From Archilochus colubris (lineage: Eukaryota > Chordata > Aves > Apodiformes > Trochilidae): a stretch of 64,000 nt of DNA. The stretch's first letter is position 1. The number at the start of each line of letters is the position of its first letter. Positions 60,566-64,000 of the stretch are shown here, in pieces. The position numbers were made by a program, and so were the translations under genes. The notes below the pieces were generated by a model. That model saw nothing but the letters and a program-made list of their open reading frames with translations. It was not told where the DNA came from and did no database searches. The stretch covers positions 28,149,505 through 28,213,504 of the forward strand of contig CM041115.1 in assembly GCA_023079485.1 (NCBI GenBank). Reading direction: 5' to 3'.

Positions 60566-63500
60566 GAAGAGCTTCTGTGCTTGGCTGAAGAAATAAAATT
60601 ACATCTGAGGCAGGATGCAGCTGAAGAAGTACAATGAGTAGGAGCAGATTAGTTCCTGGATGTCAAAGACCACTTTGTCAGTGATGTACAGAGCTGCTTC
60701 AAGCACCTTCCTAGTAAAGACCTTCACAGAACTCCTGCTTGTTATGAAGGAAAGTGCAATAGTCACATAGAAATTTACCATCTCTCATTATAATTGGTTA
60801 GTTGCTAAGTGGCTTAGTAATGAGTGTTGTGGTTCTGTAGGGCCAGGTGTATGCATTGCTATTGTCCTTAATATTAGGACTAGCCATTCATGCTGGGGCC
60901 TTTCTAGAGTTTCACAGTGAGTATTATTGAGTAAAGTTGGGACTACTGATAAGAAGCATATGTCTGTTCTTTGCTGAGAAACATCAATTTATGTACAGAA
61001 AAAGTAATTACCCCTCCCAATCTTAAAGGCCATTTGATTGCCATGGAAGATGTCCTAGTTGTTATATAGGACATCATAAAAGGTCTACGACACCAAGAAC
61101 AGTAAAAGATCTGAACTGGTTTTTGTGATTGCAAGTGGAAGATTTGTGCTCAGAAACACCTATGGCATTGAGATTCTTTCATTCATTCTGGGGAATTCAT
61201 TCTTCATTTTGGAGAAGCAGACATTTTATTTCTAGAGCTCAAGAATCTTTTTTGCACTTGGGTGGCAGAAAGGAGCTGGTAATACCCACCTGTATGGTAA
61301 TACCCACCTGTAGCTGCAGAAAGAAATGAAAAATATACAGATATTTCTGCAAGGGTTCTGTTATGTTCTGAAATATCTGCCTACTATGGGTGCTTCTTGC
61401 TAGTTTCCAAAACTTTTTAAAAAGTAGGGAAAACTGTAAGGCAGGATGAGGTTGGCTGAGTGCTGAGCATTTCCATCAGTCATACTGAACTCCCTTGGAA
61501 AATGCTGTAACAGCTTCTGCAAACAGAGTCTTTGGTGTTCTGTACTCTTCTTCCTATAAAAAGAAAACCTGGGAATAATGTATATGCTTCTTTGACAGCC
61601 TTTGGTGATGACTACTGCAAATATCTATTATCTTATCTAATATTTACCTTTTTTTTTTTTCTTTTGGTGAAGTTTTTAGTATATTGCATTTGGGGTTTTT
61701 TGTGTAAAGCTTGTTCACATTTTCTGCTGTTCAAGTGGGAGAAAATTAATGGCTCAGGATTCAAAACTACAGATGTAAAGATAGCTCCAAAGACCTTGAA
61801 ATAAACAATGAAGACAACAGATAATTATTAATAATAACAGAGAAAAAACACTTGGCTTGGATAATAGTGCCATTAAAAATATAGACAAAAGACAGGGAAA
61901 TTTTTGTTGGAGAAGTGACATAGAAGGCAAAGGTACTATGATTTTGTGTACAAGAGAGCTGCAGAAGCAACAGTGAATTCTGTGCTGCTTAGAGCAAACA
62001 GATCAGTCTGCTGTTTCTGAGATAATTTTTGTGCAAGTTCTCTATTTTCATGTCTGTGTATGGTATGCTGTCATGATGCAGTGTCTGTGCAAGAAACACT
62101 GAAAGCTACTATAGAAGAGGGAAGATTTCTGCATCTTAGGTCTGATGCACACCACTGGGACTGTGGAGGGGAAGGACCCAAGTGTAAACTTGAGGTTTTG
62201 GGGGTGGAATGTTAGCAGTGGCATAGCCAGGGCACCTTTCCCAGAAGGGTCTGCCAGCCCAGCCCTCCATGCCTCCTTACACAGGGAGAGCCAGAGGCAC
62301 CTTCAGGCACAGTTCAACAGGTATTAAATCTGACAGCATAACCCCACATAAAGGGTGTGATAAGCAAAAAGCAGTCAGCCAAGAAAATACGTGTTAAAGC
62401 TTGCTTTCAAGATCTCTTCTTTGTACTAATAACTCTTTACTTCTGCATCCAGCAAGTATGCACCAAAGGCAGCAGGGAGGCTGTGTGGGCGTGCAGTGAT
62501 GCCACTGTGCTCATTGCCTTCCTTCGCTTAAGAAGACTTGTCTGAAAAAGAATAAATACTAATTTTTCATTTTCAGCAATTGTTTGATTGTAATTTTTAA
62601 ACATCTTGAAATATAAAGAGACGTATGAATTCATGGGGCTGCAATGAAAGGTGCAATGTGTTTGCTGAAGTTTGTCTGACATTTAAGTTTTTGTTTGCAA
62701 AATATCTCTGTTATTTTTCTCATAAATAGGTTTTGTTCTTGCAATGAGTGTGTAAAGTATCATTTGACTGATCTCTGGATTCAGGCACTAAAAGGGCAAC
62801 ATGTAGTGCCAACCTATAATACATTTCATGTAGAATGCAATTACATCTGAGTCTTGCTTCCTGGGAATGTGCTTGAAATAACTATTCAAGGAATTTGATT
62901 TTGGAATGAATCACAGAGGTTACAGGCTCACCCTTTATGCTAGAGCCAGCTCTGGACAGAAGCAGATTAGAGTAACTCTCAAAATGTCTTCAAGTGACAG
63001 AAGACTGTGGACATAGGGAAAAGGCATGCAAATCCCTGATGTTACATGAGTACTCTTTGGAGTGTGCTTCATGGCTAGCAAGCAAATATTTAATAGGAAA
63101 CTCCAATAGCTCCTTCTATGGCATTCTGGCAAGAGGAATTTCCTTTTTTATTTTTGTAAACTAACCTGGCTTACACATAAGTTAAGCTCCCAGGAGACTT
63201 CCTTCCTTCTCTTTTGGGATTTCCACTGTGCAAAATTGAAATTAATGTGAACCGAAGCAGCATACACATGCAACTGCAGCCTACACATGCAACCCAGCAC
63301 TGCTCAGATATATGACATCTGGGTGCTGCTAGCTCTAGTGCATGTTTGAAGTAGCTTAAGGCTGTGCAGTTCCAAATCACTATCATCTCACTGAATGTTC
63401 AGACCCTGCTGCCAGTATGCCTGCATTGTATATTCATGCTATGCTAGCCAGGGACCACATGAATCTGTCAGCATGGTACTGAGCTTCAGCTAACCAATCC

Positions 63501-64000
63501 TGCCAAGTCCCCAAGGGCAGCTTTTTCAAATTTTTTTTCCTTGTTTTTCTGTTTTCAAGATTTCAAGTATGTTTTGATTAAGTGCCATGTGGACTTCTGA
63601 ATTCATGGAAACCTGAAGAGCAGAATGATGCTGGGGTTGGGGTCAGAGTCAGGGAAGCCCAGGGTCATCAATGCCTTCTGAATTAACCTCACTGATGCCT
63701 CTTCCCTATTGTCTCTAACACAACATGCAAACACCAGGCACTGAAATCACTCTCTAGTTATATCAATTACTTCAGTATAAAATATTCAGTACAATCCATG
63801 TCCAACATGTTGTTCTTCTCTCCTGTGTATGACTGTTTTTTCCACTGAACTTTGGGATTCAGAAGTGTGAAACTCTTTGCAGTTTGTCTTTTGTTTGTTG
63901 CTCCTGAAAGTAAATGCTCAGAGAAAATGTTACAAATAGAAACTGGGTTCTAGGCAGCACCACGGAGTAAAGGCATATGTAATATACTTACAGGTTTTGA
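60566..64000. other. Intergenic sequence; no recognised gene
   Basis: AT-rich DNA with short chance frames only. A 17-bp tandem duplication (GGTAATACCCACCTGTA) lies at about 61278-61312. No repeat family recognised to the right edge. Confidence 0.5.
61278..61312. repeat. 17-bp tandem duplication
   Basis: The string GGTAATACCCACCTGTA occurs twice, separated by a single T, in otherwise unremarkable intergenic sequence. Confidence 0.8.

Noticed and set aside
1..64000. CRISPR arrays, operons, tRNA or rRNA genes
   Set aside because: None seen. The direct repeats are short tandem duplications without regular spacers, and the DNA is vertebrate.

Overview
The window is vertebrate and almost certainly avian nuclear DNA. 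Coding exons are small and widely spaced with GT-AG introns, the background is AT-rich, and the dominant repeat is CR1 LINE. Typical bird CR1 copies are present, with a reverse transcriptase ORF, a terminal 'gtcccttccaaccca' block and an ATTCTGTG-type 3' tail. I find no prokaryotic operons, CRISPR array, rRNA or tRNA gene.

Layout. (1) 1-28124, + strand: the 3' part of an SHC-family adaptor gene, best called SHC3. Ten exons keep one reading frame from the second half of the PTB domain, through the CH1 region with its phosphotyrosine motifs, to the SH2 domain and stop. The first exons (CH2 and the start of PTB) lie off the left edge. Its introns carry CR1 copies at about 5.0-6.75, 8.84-10.3 and 23.9-25.2 kb, a CR1 scrap at 19.66 kb and a solo-type retroviral LTR at 1.7-2.1 kb. 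(2) 28125-37593: the region between the two gene 3' ends. It holds candidate poly(A) signals, a well-preserved 2.4-kb minus-strand CR1 (31.57-34.0 kb) and CR1 fragments. (3) 37594-38736, - strand: a complete single-exon coding sequence for sphingosine-1-phosphate receptor 3 (S1PR3, 380 aa). A splice acceptor lies 164 bp upstream of the ATG, and a CpG island at about 44.4-45.3 kb probably holds the promoter and a noncoding first exon. (4) 45.3-64 kb: apparently gene-free DNA with an old diverged CR1, a young CR1 tail and the 3' part of a decayed endogenous retrovirus (58.1-60.6 kb, minus strand).

SHC3 and S1PR3 are convergent (tail to tail), as in human 9q22, and this supports SHC3 over its paralogues. 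By established bird-human synteny this block is expected on the avian Z chromosome, but the sequence alone does not prove that. The two genes are functionally separate: one is a phosphotyrosine adaptor leading from receptor tyrosine kinases to GRB2/RAS, the other a G-protein-coupled lipid receptor.

I did not find a new biological system. The points most worth checking are a possible second GRB2-type tyrosine motif in SHC3, a perfect 16-bp hairpin in an intron, two G-quadruplex-capable tracts in the S1PR3 CpG island, microsatellites that arose inside transposons, and several short tandem duplications.
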